Shown here one piece after another: positions 8,653 to 17,290 of a stretch of 64,000 bases of DNA (within the stretch, counting starts at the first letter, position 1; every line of letters begins with the position of its first letter). Source of the DNA: Vulcanimicrobiota bacterium. Lineage in GTDB: Bacteria > Vulcanimicrobiota > Xenobia > Xenobiales > JADMJV01. The stretch is from positions 253,312 to 317,311 of the forward strand of contig JAHBVR010000005.1 in the NCBI GenBank assembly GCA_019637395.1, given 5' to 3'. The translations under genes and the position numbers were made by a program. The notes below the pieces were generated by a model. That model saw only the letters and a list, made by a program, of their open reading frames with translations. It was not told the origin of the DNA and searched no databases.

Positions 8653-9945
8653 ATGCAGCAAAAGACACAACTGAGTAATGGCTTAACGGTGGTCAGCGAG
8701 CGTGTTCCCGAGCTGCGCTCCTGCAGTCTGGGCATCTGGTGCGGAGCCGGCTCCCGCTTTGAAACCGACCAGCACGCGGGTCTTTCCCACTTTCTGGAAC
8801 ACATGTTTTTCAAAGGCACCCGGTCGCGTACGGCCTACGACATCGCCGTCACCATGGACTCGGTGGGCGGCCAGCTCAATGCTTTCACCGATCGCGAGCA
8901 CACTTGCTACTACGCTCGCGTCATGGACCGCCATATGCCGATGGCTCTCGACATCCTTTCCGACATGGTCAACCATTCGCTCTTCGAAAATGAGGAAATC
9001 GAGCGCGAAAAGGGGGTCGTGCTCGAAGAAATCAAGATGTACGAAGACACTCCCGATGACCAGGTTTTCGAACTCTTCAATCGCGCTTTCTATCAAAAGC
9101 ACTCGCTGGGCCGTCCCATTATCGGCTATTCCGAAAGGGTTCATTCGCTGTCGCGCCAGGACCTGGTGGACTACGTGGAGCAGCGCTACCATCCGGGTAA
9201 CTTGATGATCGCCGCGGCCGGCCAGCTCGACCACGATCGATTGGTGGAGATGGTCGAGAAGCACTTCAAGCAGGCCCGCCCGAATCGAGGTATCCCTCCT
9301 GGTAGTCCGGTTCCCACACCGCAACAGCACCGTTCCGTCTATCACAAAGCCTGCGAACAGACTTATCTATGCCTGGGAGCGCCGGGCATCGCTTACGTGG
9401 ACCCTCGGCGTTACACGATGTTGGTGCTCGACAGCGTGCTGGGTGGTTGCATGTCATCCCGGCTTTTCCAGGAGATCCGCGAGAAACGCGGTCTGGTCTA
9501 CTCGGTGAGCACGATTCAAACCGCTCTTTCCGATTGCGGAACCTTCGGTGTATTCGCCGGTGCCAGCGCCGAAAAGGTGCCCGAAGTTCTTCAGGTGGCT
9601 CGCGATATTTTCGCCGACGTCAGCGCTAACGGCATCACCGATGAGGAGTTGGAGCGGGCCAAGGAGTTACTTAAAGGAGCGCTGGCGCTCAATTTGGAAT
9701 CGACCTCCAGCCGCATGATGCGCATTGCCCGCAACAATCTGTATTTCGGCCGCTTCGTGCCCGTCGAGGAAACGATCGAGAAGATCGATGCTGTCAGTCA
9801 TGCCGAGGTAAAAGAATTGGCCGCCTGGCTGCTTGAGCCGACCCGTTATTCTCTAGCCGCTCTCGGTCCGGTGACCGAGGTGGATGGCATCAAAGCTCAA
9901 CCTCTACCTGAATCCTACGCACTGACTGGAAAGAACGCGCTATGA
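8653..9945 (+). CDS. M16 family zinc metallopeptidase (processing-peptidase-like)
   Basis: A 430-residue single-chain M16B-type peptidase. The inverted zinc motif is HFLEH (His46, Glu49, His50), with the distal Glu ligand in VVLEEIKMYED (about 125-126). The C-terminal half contains the family segment SSRLFQEIREKRGLVYSV. No signal peptide, so it is probably cytoplasmic. Homologues of this size sit next to dapB and other diaminopimelate genes in Firmicutes and elsewhere. Here the gene overlaps dapB by ATGA, so the two are translationally coupled. Confidence 0.92.
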   Translation: MQQKTQLSNGLTVVSERVPELRSCSLGIWCGAGSRFETDQHAGLSHFLEHMFFKGTRSRTAYDIAVTMDSVGGQLNAFTDREHTCYYARVMDRHMPMALDILSDMVNHSLFENEEIEREKGVVLEEIKMYEDTPDDQVFELFNRAFYQKHSLGRPIIGYSERVHSLSRQDLVDYVEQRYHPGNLMIAAAGQLDHDRLVEMVEKHFKQARPNRGIPPGSPVPTPQQHRSVYHKACEQTYLCLGAPGIAYVDPRRYTMLVLDSVLGGCMSSRLFQEIREKRGLVYSVSTIQTALSDCGTFGVFAGASAEKVPEVLQVARDIFADVSANGITDEELERAKELLKGALALNLESTSSRMMRIARNNLYFGRFVPVEETIEKIDAVSHAEVKELAAWLLEPTRYSLAALGPVTEVDGIKAQPLPESYALTGKNAL

Positions 9946-10760
9946 ACACCGAAGACCAGATCCCCGTCATGGTGGCGGGCGCCAACGGCAAAATGGGGCG
10001 GGAAGTGGTGCAGACGGTCCTGCAACAAGTCGATCTGAGATTGGTTTCGGCGCTGGGCCATACCCGCGGAGTTGGTGAGGATGTGGGCACCATGACCCAG
10101 GGGGAGCCCTGCGGTGTGCTGCTCAGCGACAACATCGAGGAATGCACTTCCAAGGCCGCCGGCGGCGTGCTGGTGGATTTTACGCTGGGGCCGGCCGTGA
10201 AAGAGATCGTGCTCTCGGCCTTACGTCACAATATGTCTTGCGTGGTGGGCACGACCGGATTGCCTCCCACGGACATGGCCGAGATCGAGGAAACCGCCCG
10301 CAACCACAATCAGTCGGTCCTGCTGGCTCCGAACTTCGCCCTGGGCGCCGTGTTGATGATGAAGTTCGCTCGCGAGGCCTCCAAATATTTCCGCTGGGCC
10401 GAGATCATCGAACTCCATCACGAGAAAAAAATGGATGCTCCCAGCGGCACCGCCCGGCGCACCGCTGAAATGATGCGCAAGGCGCGCAGTGATGGCTTTC
10501 GCGCCATGGCCCAGGAAGATGAATCGGTCAAAGGCTGCCGCGGCGGCTCGATCGGCGGCGTGCGTATCCACTCGGTGCGTATGCCCGGACTGCTGGCCCA
10601 CCAGCAAGTCATATTCGGCAGCCACGGCGAGACACTGCTCATCCAGCACGACGCCCGCGCCCGCAACGCCTACATGCCCGGCGTGTTGCTGGCCATCCAA
10701 CGCGTGCGCAATCTCACCGGCCTGGTGGAAGGCTTAGAACACGTCCTTGACCTGCCCTAG
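9942..10760 (+). CDS. dapB: 4-hydroxy-tetrahydrodipicolinate reductase
   Basis: A 272-residue enzyme of the diaminopimelate/lysine pathway that reduces the DapA product with NAD(P)H. The Rossmann motif is VAGANGKMGR (11-20). The catalytic and substrate-binding signature ELHHEKKMDAPSGTA (157-171) contains His159/His160 and Lys163. The start overlaps the M16 peptidase stop (ATGA). The 3' end overlaps the convergent methyltransferase gene by four bases. No dapA is visible in the window. Confidence 0.96.
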   Translation: MNTEDQIPVMVAGANGKMGREVVQTVLQQVDLRLVSALGHTRGVGEDVGTMTQGEPCGVLLSDNIEECTSKAAGGVLVDFTLGPAVKEIVLSALRHNMSCVVGTTGLPPTDMAEIEETARNHNQSVLLAPNFALGAVLMMKFAREASKYFRWAEIIELHHEKKMDAPSGTARRTAEMMRKARSDGFRAMAQEDESVKGCRGGSIGGVRIHSVRMPGLLAHQQVIFGSHGETLLIQHDARARNAYMPGVLLAIQRVRNLTGLVEGLEHVLDLP

Positions 10761-11512
10761 TTGCCGGGTCGCAACTCGAAAACCAGCTGGTAAAACGTAA
10801 AGACCTGCGGCGAGAAATAGTGGTCGATGACGTCGCGCACGAATTCCTCGCGCCGTTCCGCCGGCACTTGCGCGTACCAGTTGACCATGGTGGTGTTGCC
10901 CCAATGCTCGAAGGCTGCGCGGGAGCCGAAGTCCCAATACTTCTGCTCCAGGCGGTGTTCCACCAGTTTCAGCCCGGCTTGGGCGGCCCACTCTCGGACT
11001 TGTTCCAGAGTGGGATGGCAGAACGGCTGGCTGTAGCCCGCAAAGAACTCGCTCCAACGGGGCAAGCGGCGCACGTCTTCCAGGACATCTTCCAGAGACT
11101 TTTGCGGACCCTCGCCCACCAGACGGACGTGAGCCTGCCCCTTGGGCTTCAAGCCGGCCGCCAGAGTGGCGAAGACCTGGGGTTGCTCCGCTTCGGGAAT
11201 CCAGTGCAGGGCATTGAAAGAGACGATGCGGTCGAAGGTCGAGTCGCAGCGAAAAGTACGCGCGTCACCCTGAACATAGCTGAGGTTCTCCAGACGATGG
11301 TGCGCGCGCGCGAAGTCGACCATCGACTGCGAAAAGTCCACGCCCAGCGCGCGTGCCACCAGGGGCGCGATTTGGGCGGTGATTTTGCCGTCGCCGCAAC
11401 CCAAGTCGAGCACCTCATCGCGATGGCGCCACTGCAATTGGGCCAGGCTCTCGTCGGCCAACCATTTCTGCAGCCCCGAAATGGCCGCATAACCTTCTCC
11501 GCTCCACTCCAT
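10757..11512 (-). CDS. SAM-dependent methyltransferase, trans-aconitate-methyltransferase-like
   Basis: A 251-residue class I methyltransferase. Motif I is VLDLGCGDGK (34-43), followed by LGVDFSQSMVDFAR, the motif II-like DRIVSFNALHWI and a post-motif LKPKGQAHVR. Length and the FNALHWI-PEAEQ arrangement resemble the Tam/UbiE-like group that methylates small carboxylic acids, but substrate cannot be inferred. It ends in a four-base overlap with dapB on the other strand and stands only 15 bases downstream of the molybdopterin enzyme gene, with which it is probably co-transcribed. Confidence 0.85.
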   Translation of the reverse strand: MEWSGEGYAAISGLQKWLADESLAQLQWRHRDEVLDLGCGDGKITAQIAPLVARALGVDFSQSMVDFARAHHRLENLSYVQGDARTFRCDSTFDRIVSFNALHWIPEAEQPQVFATLAAGLKPKGQAHVRLVGEGPQKSLEDVLEDVRRLPRWSEFFAGYSQPFCHPTLEQVREWAAQAGLKLVEHRLEQKYWDFGSRAAFEHWGNTTMVNWYAQVPAERREEFVRDVIDHYFSPQVFTFYQLVFELRPGN

Positions 11513-11527
11513 ATCTGAAAGGCTTTC

Positions 11528-12478
11528 TTACGACACGGAGAAGCGTACCCGGCGCACCGAGTTGTTTTCATAGCCCTGGCTGTTCCATTCCGCTTCCATC
11601 GGCTGTTGGTTGCCTCGAGAATCACGCGAAACGGCGTACACTTCGTGTTCTCCCGCTGCTAGATCCACGCGGGCGGAGAACCCACGCCAGGCGAAAGGAC
11701 CCCGGTCTTCCGCCAGTTGCACCGGAACCTCTTGGCCATCCACCACCACCCGCACCGAGGCCACCGGGGCAAAACCGCTCCAGGCCCAGCCGCGCACGCT
11801 GACCGCTCCCGAAACCGACTCATCGTCTTGAGGCGAGACAATCATGGCCCGGGTGAGCATGGTCGAGACCGGGCGGGCGGGCCCCGAAATCGGCTTGAAC
11901 TGGTAATCCTCCACCTGGTAGTAGCCCTGGAAAGGGGTGGCGGTAGCTCGAATTTCCGTCAGCCATTTCACCGAGGCCATGGCATAGTAGCGCGGCACAA
12001 TCAGGCGCAACGGACCGCCGTGGGCGACAGCCAGAGGCTGATCGTTCATGCTGTAGGCGACCAGAATATTGTGATCATAACAGTCTTGGAGCGGGAGGCT
12101 GCGAGCATACTCCACGTCTCCTCCCTGAAACACCAGTTCCAGCGTTCCTTCGGGAGGCGGCGCCAGTTTCAGTAACTCAGGCAGAGGCACGCCGGTCCAG
12201 GCCGCGTTGGAAACGCCCCGCCAACCCCAGGCCGTGCCCGGCGGCAGCGGATCCATGAACTTGCGGCCATTGCCAGCGCACTCGAGCGTTACTTCCTGGC
12301 GCAATACCGGCAAGTTGCGCAGTTGCTCCAGACGGAAAGGGCGCCCACAGACCTGCAATTCGTCGGCAACTAGCGGAAACTCATAGTGGTTGCGGTTGAA
12401 AAAGTGCGGCGTGATCGGCTCGCGGAAGTCCTCCCAGGAGGGTTCGGCGTTCAGTGGGTTCTGGGTCACAACGTTCAT
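11528..12478 (-). CDS. Sulfite-oxidase-family molybdopterin oxidoreductase
   Basis: A 316-residue protein with the oxidoreductase molybdopterin-binding domain (about 25-190) and the molybdenum cofactor oxidoreductase dimerisation domain (about 210-315). The molybdenum ligand Cys67 is in VTLECAGNGR. Segments GTAWGWRGVSNAAWTGV and HGGPLRLIVPRYY are typical of the family. ATG at 12478 is used because the longer in-frame extension runs into the upstream gene. There is no Tat signal, no heme domain and no adjacent cytochrome gene, so it resembles a cytoplasmic, plant-type sulfite oxidase rather than SorAB or MsrP. The physiological substrate is unknown. Confidence 0.86.
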   Translation of the reverse strand: MNVVTQNPLNAEPSWEDFREPITPHFFNRNHYEFPLVADELQVCGRPFRLEQLRNLPVLRQEVTLECAGNGRKFMDPLPPGTAWGWRGVSNAAWTGVPLPELLKLAPPPEGTLELVFQGGDVEYARSLPLQDCYDHNILVAYSMNDQPLAVAHGGPLRLIVPRYYAMASVKWLTEIRATATPFQGYYQVEDYQFKPISGPARPVSTMLTRAMIVSPQDDESVSGAVSVRGWAWSGFAPVASVRVVVDGQEVPVQLAEDRGPFAWRGFSARVDLAAGEHEVYAVSRDSRGNQQPMEAEWNSQGYENNSVRRVRFSVS

Positions 12479-12516
12479 AGCGGGCGGTTCTCGACGGAGA
12501 TCGAAGTGCCCTTCGC

Positions 12517-13332
12517 CTATTTGATAGGAGCGAACACTTGAATGGTCGACACCGAATCGCCGGCCAGATAAAAGGCGATGCCGCGCCTGGGATAAATCAA
12601 GTTGCCCCCGGTGGTATCGGGCGCTTTCCCATAGACCTTGAGCACTTCGGCTTTGGAACTGCCCGCCTTGAGGCCTTTGGGAGAGATGTAGTCGCCGGTG
12701 GTGATGGTGATGGCCAGCACCTGCCCGTTGTCCACCAGCAGACTCACGAATTTGTCCGGCCAACTGTGGTTCTTGCCGTCTTTTTTGGGCGCCGCCCCCC
12801 AGGCGGACTCCACCTCGGCCAGGGTCATCCCCACCTTGAGGTCTCCGCAGCGTTTGCCGGCCACGATCAGCCGGTCACCCTGCAGCGCCGACTGGGCTTC
12901 GGCCTTGAAGATGAAGACGCGCTCCACCTTGCCGCTGGCGTCATAAGCGAAACCGATGCCGTTCGGATAAGCCACCTGCTGCGGCCCCCGCCGCAAGCCC
13001 GGCCCCAGGGCCGACTGGACCTGGCTGACGCTGCTGCCGATGCCCAGGCCGCCGGCCATTTTGGCGCCGGCGGCGCGGATGGTGATGCCCAGCACTTTCT
13101 TCTGGCCGTTGATGAGCAAAATTATGTCGCCTTTGTAGCTCTTGAGACTGCTCTCCGGGTCACTCTCGCTGGTTTTGGAATCAATGGGAGTCCCCAACGC
13201 GGCCTCCGCTTCCGCCTGACTCTGGTTGAGAAGAATCGGACCGTAACCGCTGCCCGGTTTTAGTTGCCAATTCTGGGCAGAGGCCAGGCAGGGGATCAGC
13301 AGGAGTAGGACAAGGAATAAACGTTGCGTCAT
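12517..13332 (-). CDS. Secreted protein of four BamE/SmpA-like repeats
   Basis: A 271-residue protein. ATG at 13332 opens a clear signal peptide (MTQRLFLVLLLLIPCLASA). The mature part has four copies of a unit with pattern G-x-x-x-G-x-S-x-x-E-V-x-x-x-x-G-x-x: GPILLNQSQAEAEAALGTP, GLGIGSSVSQVQSALGPG, DLKVGMTLAEVESAWGAAP and GLKAGSSKAEVLKVYGKAP. Each is followed by a short beta segment mentioning Gly/Tyr and a hydrophobic strand. This pattern is that of the SmpA/OmlA (BamE) fold and of related repeat proteins. Function unknown; an extracytoplasmic binding or scaffold protein is an inference. Divergent from icd. Confidence 0.72.
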   Translation of the reverse strand: MTQRLFLVLLLLIPCLASAQNWQLKPGSGYGPILLNQSQAEAEAALGTPIDSKTSESDPESSLKSYKGDIILLINGQKKVLGITIRAAGAKMAGGLGIGSSVSQVQSALGPGLRRGPQQVAYPNGIGFAYDASGKVERVFIFKAEAQSALQGDRLIVAGKRCGDLKVGMTLAEVESAWGAAPKKDGKNHSWPDKFVSLLVDNGQVLAITITTGDYISPKGLKAGSSKAEVLKVYGKAPDTTGGNLIYPRRGIAFYLAGDSVSTIQVFAPIK

Positions 13333-13344
13333 ACAGGCTTCTTT

Positions 13345-13368
13345 GGGGGGAAAGGGGATTTTCCCCCC
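13345..13368. repeat. G-run/C-run hairpin between divergent genes
   Basis: GGGGGGAAA at 13345-13353 and TTTCCCCCC at 13360-13368 form a perfect 9-bp inverted repeat with a 6-base loop (GGGGAT). It lies in the leader region shared by the secreted repeat protein (start 13332) and icd (start 13443). There is no T-run, so it is not a simple terminator; an RNA or operator role is possible. Confidence 0.45.
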
Positions 13369-13442
13369 GGTAGCAAAGGCGCGGCTTCCAATTCCCACCT
13401 GGCCCCGGTGCCCGGTGCCCGATTCCAAGGAGTAAGCGACTT

Positions 13443-14690
13443 ATGGCTGGAGAAAAAATTAGCATCCAAGACGGTAAGCTCAGTGTGCCGGATCATCCCA
13501 TCATCCCCTTCGTGATCGGGGACGGCACGGGACCGGACATTTGGAGGGCTTCCGTGCGGGTGCTGGACGCGGCCGTGGAAAAAGCTTACGGCGGCAAGCG
13601 CAAGATCGAATGGAAAGAAGTCTACGCCGGCGAGCTGGCCCACAAAAAATTCGACAACTGGCTGCCCGACGAAACCGTTGAAGCCTTCCGTGAGTACCTG
13701 GTCGGCATCAAAGGGCCCCTGACCACCCCCGTGGGCGGCGGCATCCGTTCGCTCAACGTGGCTTTGCGCCAGATGCTCGACCTCTACACTTGCCTGCGCC
13801 CGGTGCGCTACTTCGCCGGCACCCCCTCGCCGGTGAAAGCCCCCGAGAAGGTCGATATGGTCATCTTCCGAGAGAACACCGAGGATATCTATGCCGGCAT
13901 CGACTTTGAGGCCGGCAAGGAGAAGGCTACCAAGATTCTCGAGTTCCTCAAGAAAGAAATGCCGGCTGACTTTAAGAAAATCCGCTACGGAGTGGAAGAT
14001 CTGGCCAGCGTGGGAGTGGGCATCAAGCCTGTCTCGCGCCCCGGCACCGAGCGCCTGGTGCGCTCGGCCATCGAGTATGCCCTCAAGGAGAATCGCAAGA
14101 GCGTGACCTTCGTGCACAAGGGCAACATTATGAAGTACACCGAAGGCGCCTTCCGCGACTGGGGTTATGAGCTGGCCAAGAAAGAGTTCGGCGCCGTGGA
14201 GATCGACGGCGGACCCTGGTGCAAACTGCCCAACGGTTGCATCATCAAGGATGCCATCGCCGACATCACCCTGCAGCAGGTGCTGACCCGTCCCGAGGAT
14301 TTTGACGTCATCGCCACTCTGAACCTGAACGGCGACTATCTGTCCGACGCTCTGGCGGCTCAGGTGGGCGGCATCGGCATCGCGCCCGGCGGCAACATCA
14401 ACTACGTGACCGGCCACGCCATCTTCGAAGCCACCCACGGCACCGCTCCCAAGTATGCCGACCAGGATAAAGTGAACCCCGGCTCGGTGGTGCTCTCGGG
14501 TGAGATGATGCTGCGCTATCTGGGTTGGGGCGAAGCCGCCGACCTGGTTATCGCCGGCCTGGACGGCGCCATCGCCTCCAAACGCGTCACCTACGACTTC
14601 GCCCGCCTGATGCAGGGAGCCACCGAGATCAAGTGCTCCGAGTTCGGCGACAACATCATCGGTCATATGACCACCAAGGCCGCCGTCTGA
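13443..14690 (+). CDS. icd: NADP-dependent isocitrate dehydrogenase
   Basis: A 415-residue homodimeric TCA-cycle enzyme that converts isocitrate to 2-oxoglutarate. The substrate-binding and phosphorylatable Ser103 lies in [13 protein letters not shown], with the E. coli-like continuation [15 protein letters not shown] and [11 protein letters not shown]. The cofactor segment [17 protein letters not shown] carries the Lys-Tyr pair of NADP-specific enzymes. AAGGAG lies 11 bases before the ATG. Codon use and length are those of a conserved housekeeping gene. No aceK kinase/phosphatase is visible. Confidence 0.97.
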   Translation: MAGEKISIQDGKLSVPDHPIIPFVIGDGTGPDIWRASVRVLDAAVEKAYGGKRKIEWKEVYAGELAHKKFDNWLPDETVEAFREYLVGIKGPLTTPVGGGIRSLNVALRQMLDLYTCLRPVRYFAGTPSPVKAPEKVDMVIFRENTEDIYAGIDFEAGKEKATKILEFLKKEMPADFKKIRYGVEDLASVGVGIKPVSRPGTERLVRSAIEYALKENRKSVTFVHKGNIMKYTEGAFRDWGYELAKKEFGAVEIDGGPWCKLPNGCIIKDAIADITLQQVLTRPEDFDVIATLNLNGDYLSDALAAQVGGIGIAPGGNINYVTGHAIFEATHGTAPKYADQDKVNPGSVVLSGEMMLRYLGWGEAADLVIAGLDGAIASKRVTYDFARLMQGATEIKCSEFGDNIIGHMTTKAAV

Positions 14691-15352
14691 GTCGACGTAG
14701 CCTCCTGGTCCTGCTGACCTGGCTGGTGGGAGTAGCGGGTTTTGCCTGCTACTCCCATTTTGTTCAGCAGACCCCGCTCCAGATCTTCAAGACCTTTGTG
14801 CAGTGGATGGAAACCAATCCAGCCGGCCCGGCGGTCTTTATTCTGGCGTTCTGTCTGAGGCCGCTGACCTTGATTCCGGTGGCTCTCTTCAACCTGGCCG
14901 CCGGCTATTGTTTCGGAGGGGCCTGGGGCTTTTTTTGGGCTCATCTGGCCGGTAGCGTGTCAGCCGCTATGATGTACGGGATCGGTCGCTGGATGGGTCT
15001 GCGTATCGGAGTGGCGCGCTGGCTGGACTGGTGCATCAACCTGCTGCGCACCCACGGAACGCTGTCGGTGCTGATCCTCCGCCTGTGTTTTCTGCCCTAC
15101 GACCCGGTCAGTTACCTGGGCGGCGCTTTGCGTCTCAACTTCCTGCGCTTTCTGCTGGCCAGCCTGGTGGGAAATTTGTTCGGTACGACTTCGGTGGTCT
15201 TGATCGGAGCTTCCCTGGAGGGTCAATTCGAAGGGGGAAATGTTTCTCTAAATTGGCGTTTGCTGGCGGCCAGTTGGGTAATGTTAGTGGTAATGCTCGG
15301 ATTGGGTCGGTGGCTGCGCCGTCGAGTCCTCCCCGAGGCCAAACAGGATTGA
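14687..15352 (+). CDS. TVP38/TMEM64 (VTT/SNARE-associated) family membrane protein
   Basis: About 221 residues with roughly six hydrophobic segments. The central part has the VTT-domain features [37 protein letters not shown], a re-entrant-loop-like region, and [22 protein letters not shown]. These proteins (DedA relatives) are thought to be lipid scramblases or transporters. The start is uncertain: no ATG/GTG suits, and a CTG overlapping the icd stop codon (CTGA at 14687) is the best choice, implying coupling to icd. Confidence 0.78.
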   Translation: MSRRSLLVLLTWLVGVAGFACYSHFVQQTPLQIFKTFVQWMETNPAGPAVFILAFCLRPLTLIPVALFNLAAGYCFGGAWGFFWAHLAGSVSAAMMYGIGRWMGLRIGVARWLDWCINLLRTHGTLSVLILRLCFLPYDPVSYLGGALRLNFLRFLLASLVGNLFGTTSVVLIGASLEGQFEGGNVSLNWRLLAASWVMLVVMLGLGRWLRRRVLPEAKQD

Positions 15353-15367
15353 ATAGCAAGGAGCCTT

Positions 15368-17122
15368 ATGTCCATCACCTCTTCCGACACCCAGGTCTTC
15401 CCCGGTGGAGCCTTTCTTACTAACGATTTTCCCGTAGCCGACCTGCTCACCCCCGATAACCTCAGCGAAGAGCATCGCATGATCTCCCAGACGGCCGAGC
15501 GCTTCATGGTCGAACGGGTCATGGCCAACGCCGAGAAAATCGAGAAGAAAGACCATGAAATGCTCAAGACGGTGCTGCGCGAGTCGGCCGAGCTGGGCCT
15601 GTTGGGCGCCGAAATCCCCGAAGAATACGGCGGCACCGGCTTGGATCTGCTGTCCACCATGCTGATCACCGAGCAAATCGCCCGTCTGGCCTCGTTTTCC
15701 GTCTCCTTCGGCGGTCACTCGGGCATTGGCACGGCTCCGGTGCGCTACTTCGGTAACGAGGAACAGAAGCAGAAGTGGCTGCCCAAGCTGGCCGCCTGCG
15801 AAGTGATTTCGTGTTATGCCCTGACGGAAAATCACTCGGGCTCGGATGCTCTGGCCGCCCGCACCAAGGCCGTTCTCAGTGAAGACGGCAAGCACTACAT
15901 CTTAAATGGCAGCAAGATGTGGATCACCAATGGCGGCATCGCCGACCTGTCCATGGTTTTCGCCAAGGTCGACGGTCAGCACTTCACCTGCTTCGTGGTC
16001 GAGACCAACACCCCGGGCTTCTCGGCCGCGGCCGAAGAGCGCAAGATGGGTCTGCACGGCTCCTCCACCACCGCCCTCACCCTGGAAAACGTCAAAGTTC
16101 CCGTGGAAAATCTGGTCGGTGAAATCGGCAAGGGCCACAAGATCGCCCTCAACGTGCTCAACCTGGGCCGCTTCAAGCTGGGCGCTTGGTGCGCCGCCGC
16201 CGCCAAGTACGCCTTGAACGACGCCATCAGCTATTCCAAAGATCGCCACCAGTTCGGCAAGGCCATCTGTGAATTCGGCGCCATTCGCTACAAGCTGGCC
16301 CAGATGGCCGTGCGCTGCTGGGTGGGCGACGCCATGAACTACCGCACCGCCGGTATGATCGAGCACTCGCTGGGGGCCACCGACTCCAAGGATCCCATCG
16401 CCGCTCTCAAGGCCATCGAAGAATACGTGGCCGAATGCTCCATCCTCAAGGTGGCCTGCTCGGAATACCTCGACTACGTGGTCGACGAAGCCGTGCAGAT
16501 CCACGGTGGTTACGGCTACTCGGCCGAATACGCGGTCGAGCGCCACTACCGCGACTCGCGCATCAACCGCATCTTTGAGGGAACCAACGAGATCAACCGC
16601 CTCACCATCACCGGCTCCATCCTGAAGAAGGCCATGTCCGGCAAGCTCAACCTGGCCGGCGGCGTCACCGAAGTCGAGAGCAACGTACTCCAGGCTGAGA
16701 AGAAACTGGTCGGCAACGCCAAGAAAGCCGCTCTGCTGGCCGCCGGCACCGCCATCCAGACCATCGCCGCCGACAACCCGGAGGAGAAGCACCAGGAAAC
16801 CCTGATGCGCATCGCCGACCTGGCCATCGAGGTGTTCGCCATGGACAGTGCCTGGCTGCGCGCCGCCAAACAGGCCGGCGAAAAGGGTGAGGACAAAATC
16901 GAATTGCAGAAAGACATCCTCAACGTCTTCCTGGTCGATTCCACCACCCGCCTCTGGACCAACGCCCGCCAGTTGCTGGCCAACCTGCTGCCGGCCGGGG
17001 AAGCCCTGCAGAAGACGATCGGCAAGATCGACTTCCTGGTCGGCGCCCCTCCCGCCAATACCCAGCTGCCCTTGCAGCGCATCGCCGCCAAACTGCTCGA
17101 GGCCGGCAAATACAGCGCCTGA
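15368..17122 (+). CDS. Acyl-CoA dehydrogenase, long (FadE/VLCAD-like) form
   Basis: A 584-residue flavoprotein catalysing the first step of fatty-acid beta-oxidation. The N-terminal helical domain, the beta domain (CYALTENHSGSDA, then MWITNGG) and the C-terminal domain (DRHQFGK, YGYSAEYAVERHYRD) are all present. The catalytic base is Glu404 in IFEGTNE. A further C-terminal helical extension of about 170 residues matches the long VLCAD/ACAD9-type group. The start ATG follows AGGAG closely, 15 bases after the TVP38-type gene. No electron-transfer flavoprotein or other beta-oxidation gene is in the window. A strong terminator follows. Confidence 0.94.
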   Translation: MSITSSDTQVFPGGAFLTNDFPVADLLTPDNLSEEHRMISQTAERFMVERVMANAEKIEKKDHEMLKTVLRESAELGLLGAEIPEEYGGTGLDLLSTMLITEQIARLASFSVSFGGHSGIGTAPVRYFGNEEQKQKWLPKLAACEVISCYALTENHSGSDALAARTKAVLSEDGKHYILNGSKMWITNGGIADLSMVFAKVDGQHFTCFVVETNTPGFSAAAEERKMGLHGSSTTALTLENVKVPVENLVGEIGKGHKIALNVLNLGRFKLGAWCAAAAKYALNDAISYSKDRHQFGKAICEFGAIRYKLAQMAVRCWVGDAMNYRTAGMIEHSLGATDSKDPIAALKAIEEYVAECSILKVACSEYLDYVVDEAVQIHGGYGYSAEYAVERHYRDSRINRIFEGTNEINRLTITGSILKKAMSGKLNLAGGVTEVESNVLQAEKKLVGNAKKAALLAAGTAIQTIAADNPEEKHQETLMRIADLAIEVFAMDSAWLRAAKQAGEKGEDKIELQKDILNVFLVDSTTRLWTNARQLLANLLPAGEALQKTIGKIDFLVGAPPANTQLPLQRIAAKLLEAGKYSA

Positions 17123-17132
17123 TCGCCAAAAG

Positions 17133-17166
17133 GCCCCCGGGTTCTCGCGAGCTCGGGGGCTTTTTT
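17133..17166 (+). terminator. Rho-independent terminator after the acyl-CoA dehydrogenase gene
   Basis: GCCCCCG (17133-17139) pairs with CGGGGGC (17154-17160), followed by six T residues (17161-17166). It begins 10 bases after the stop codon of the acyl-CoA dehydrogenase. Confidence 0.9.
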
Positions 17167-17209
17167 ATTGGCTAGTCCCGCGAAGCGGGATAGTCGCTCA
17201 CCTGGATGT

Positions 17210-17290
17210 GCTCTAAATTGCCCACTAACAGCACGCGGGAGTCGAAGCAGCTTGCTGCGAGCGACCGCATGGGCGGGGGCAATTTAGAGC
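17210..17290. repeat. Structured inverted-repeat element with perfect 14-bp ends
   Basis: GCTCTAAATTGCCC at 17210-17223 and GGGCAATTTAGAGC at 17277-17290 are perfectly complementary. The interior folds further: GTCG/CGAC and GCAGC-TT-GCTGC form a nested stem, so the whole 81 bases can form one long stem-loop. A separate small hairpin TCCCGC-GAA-GCGGGA lies just upstream (17176-17190). The right end touches the stop codon of the minus-strand gene at 17291. It may be a bidirectional terminator, a REP/MITE-like element or a structured RNA; no transposase is near. Confidence 0.7.

Noticed and set aside
12479-12763. N-terminal extension of the sulfite-oxidase-like protein to 12763
   Set aside because: The extension overlaps the C-terminus of the upstream gene, has an unnatural Arg/Gln/His composition, and ATG at 12478 starts the domain properly.
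13329-14666. Long open frame of 445 codons on the strand opposite icd
   Set aside because: It mirrors icd exactly, has an amino-acid composition typical of GC-rich antisense frames (Gly/His/Val/Asp) and no domain. icd is certain.
17210-17290. Integron attC site or IS element ends
   Set aside because: No GTTRRRY/RYYYAAC core pair, no integrase or transposase nearby, and no target-site duplication seen.
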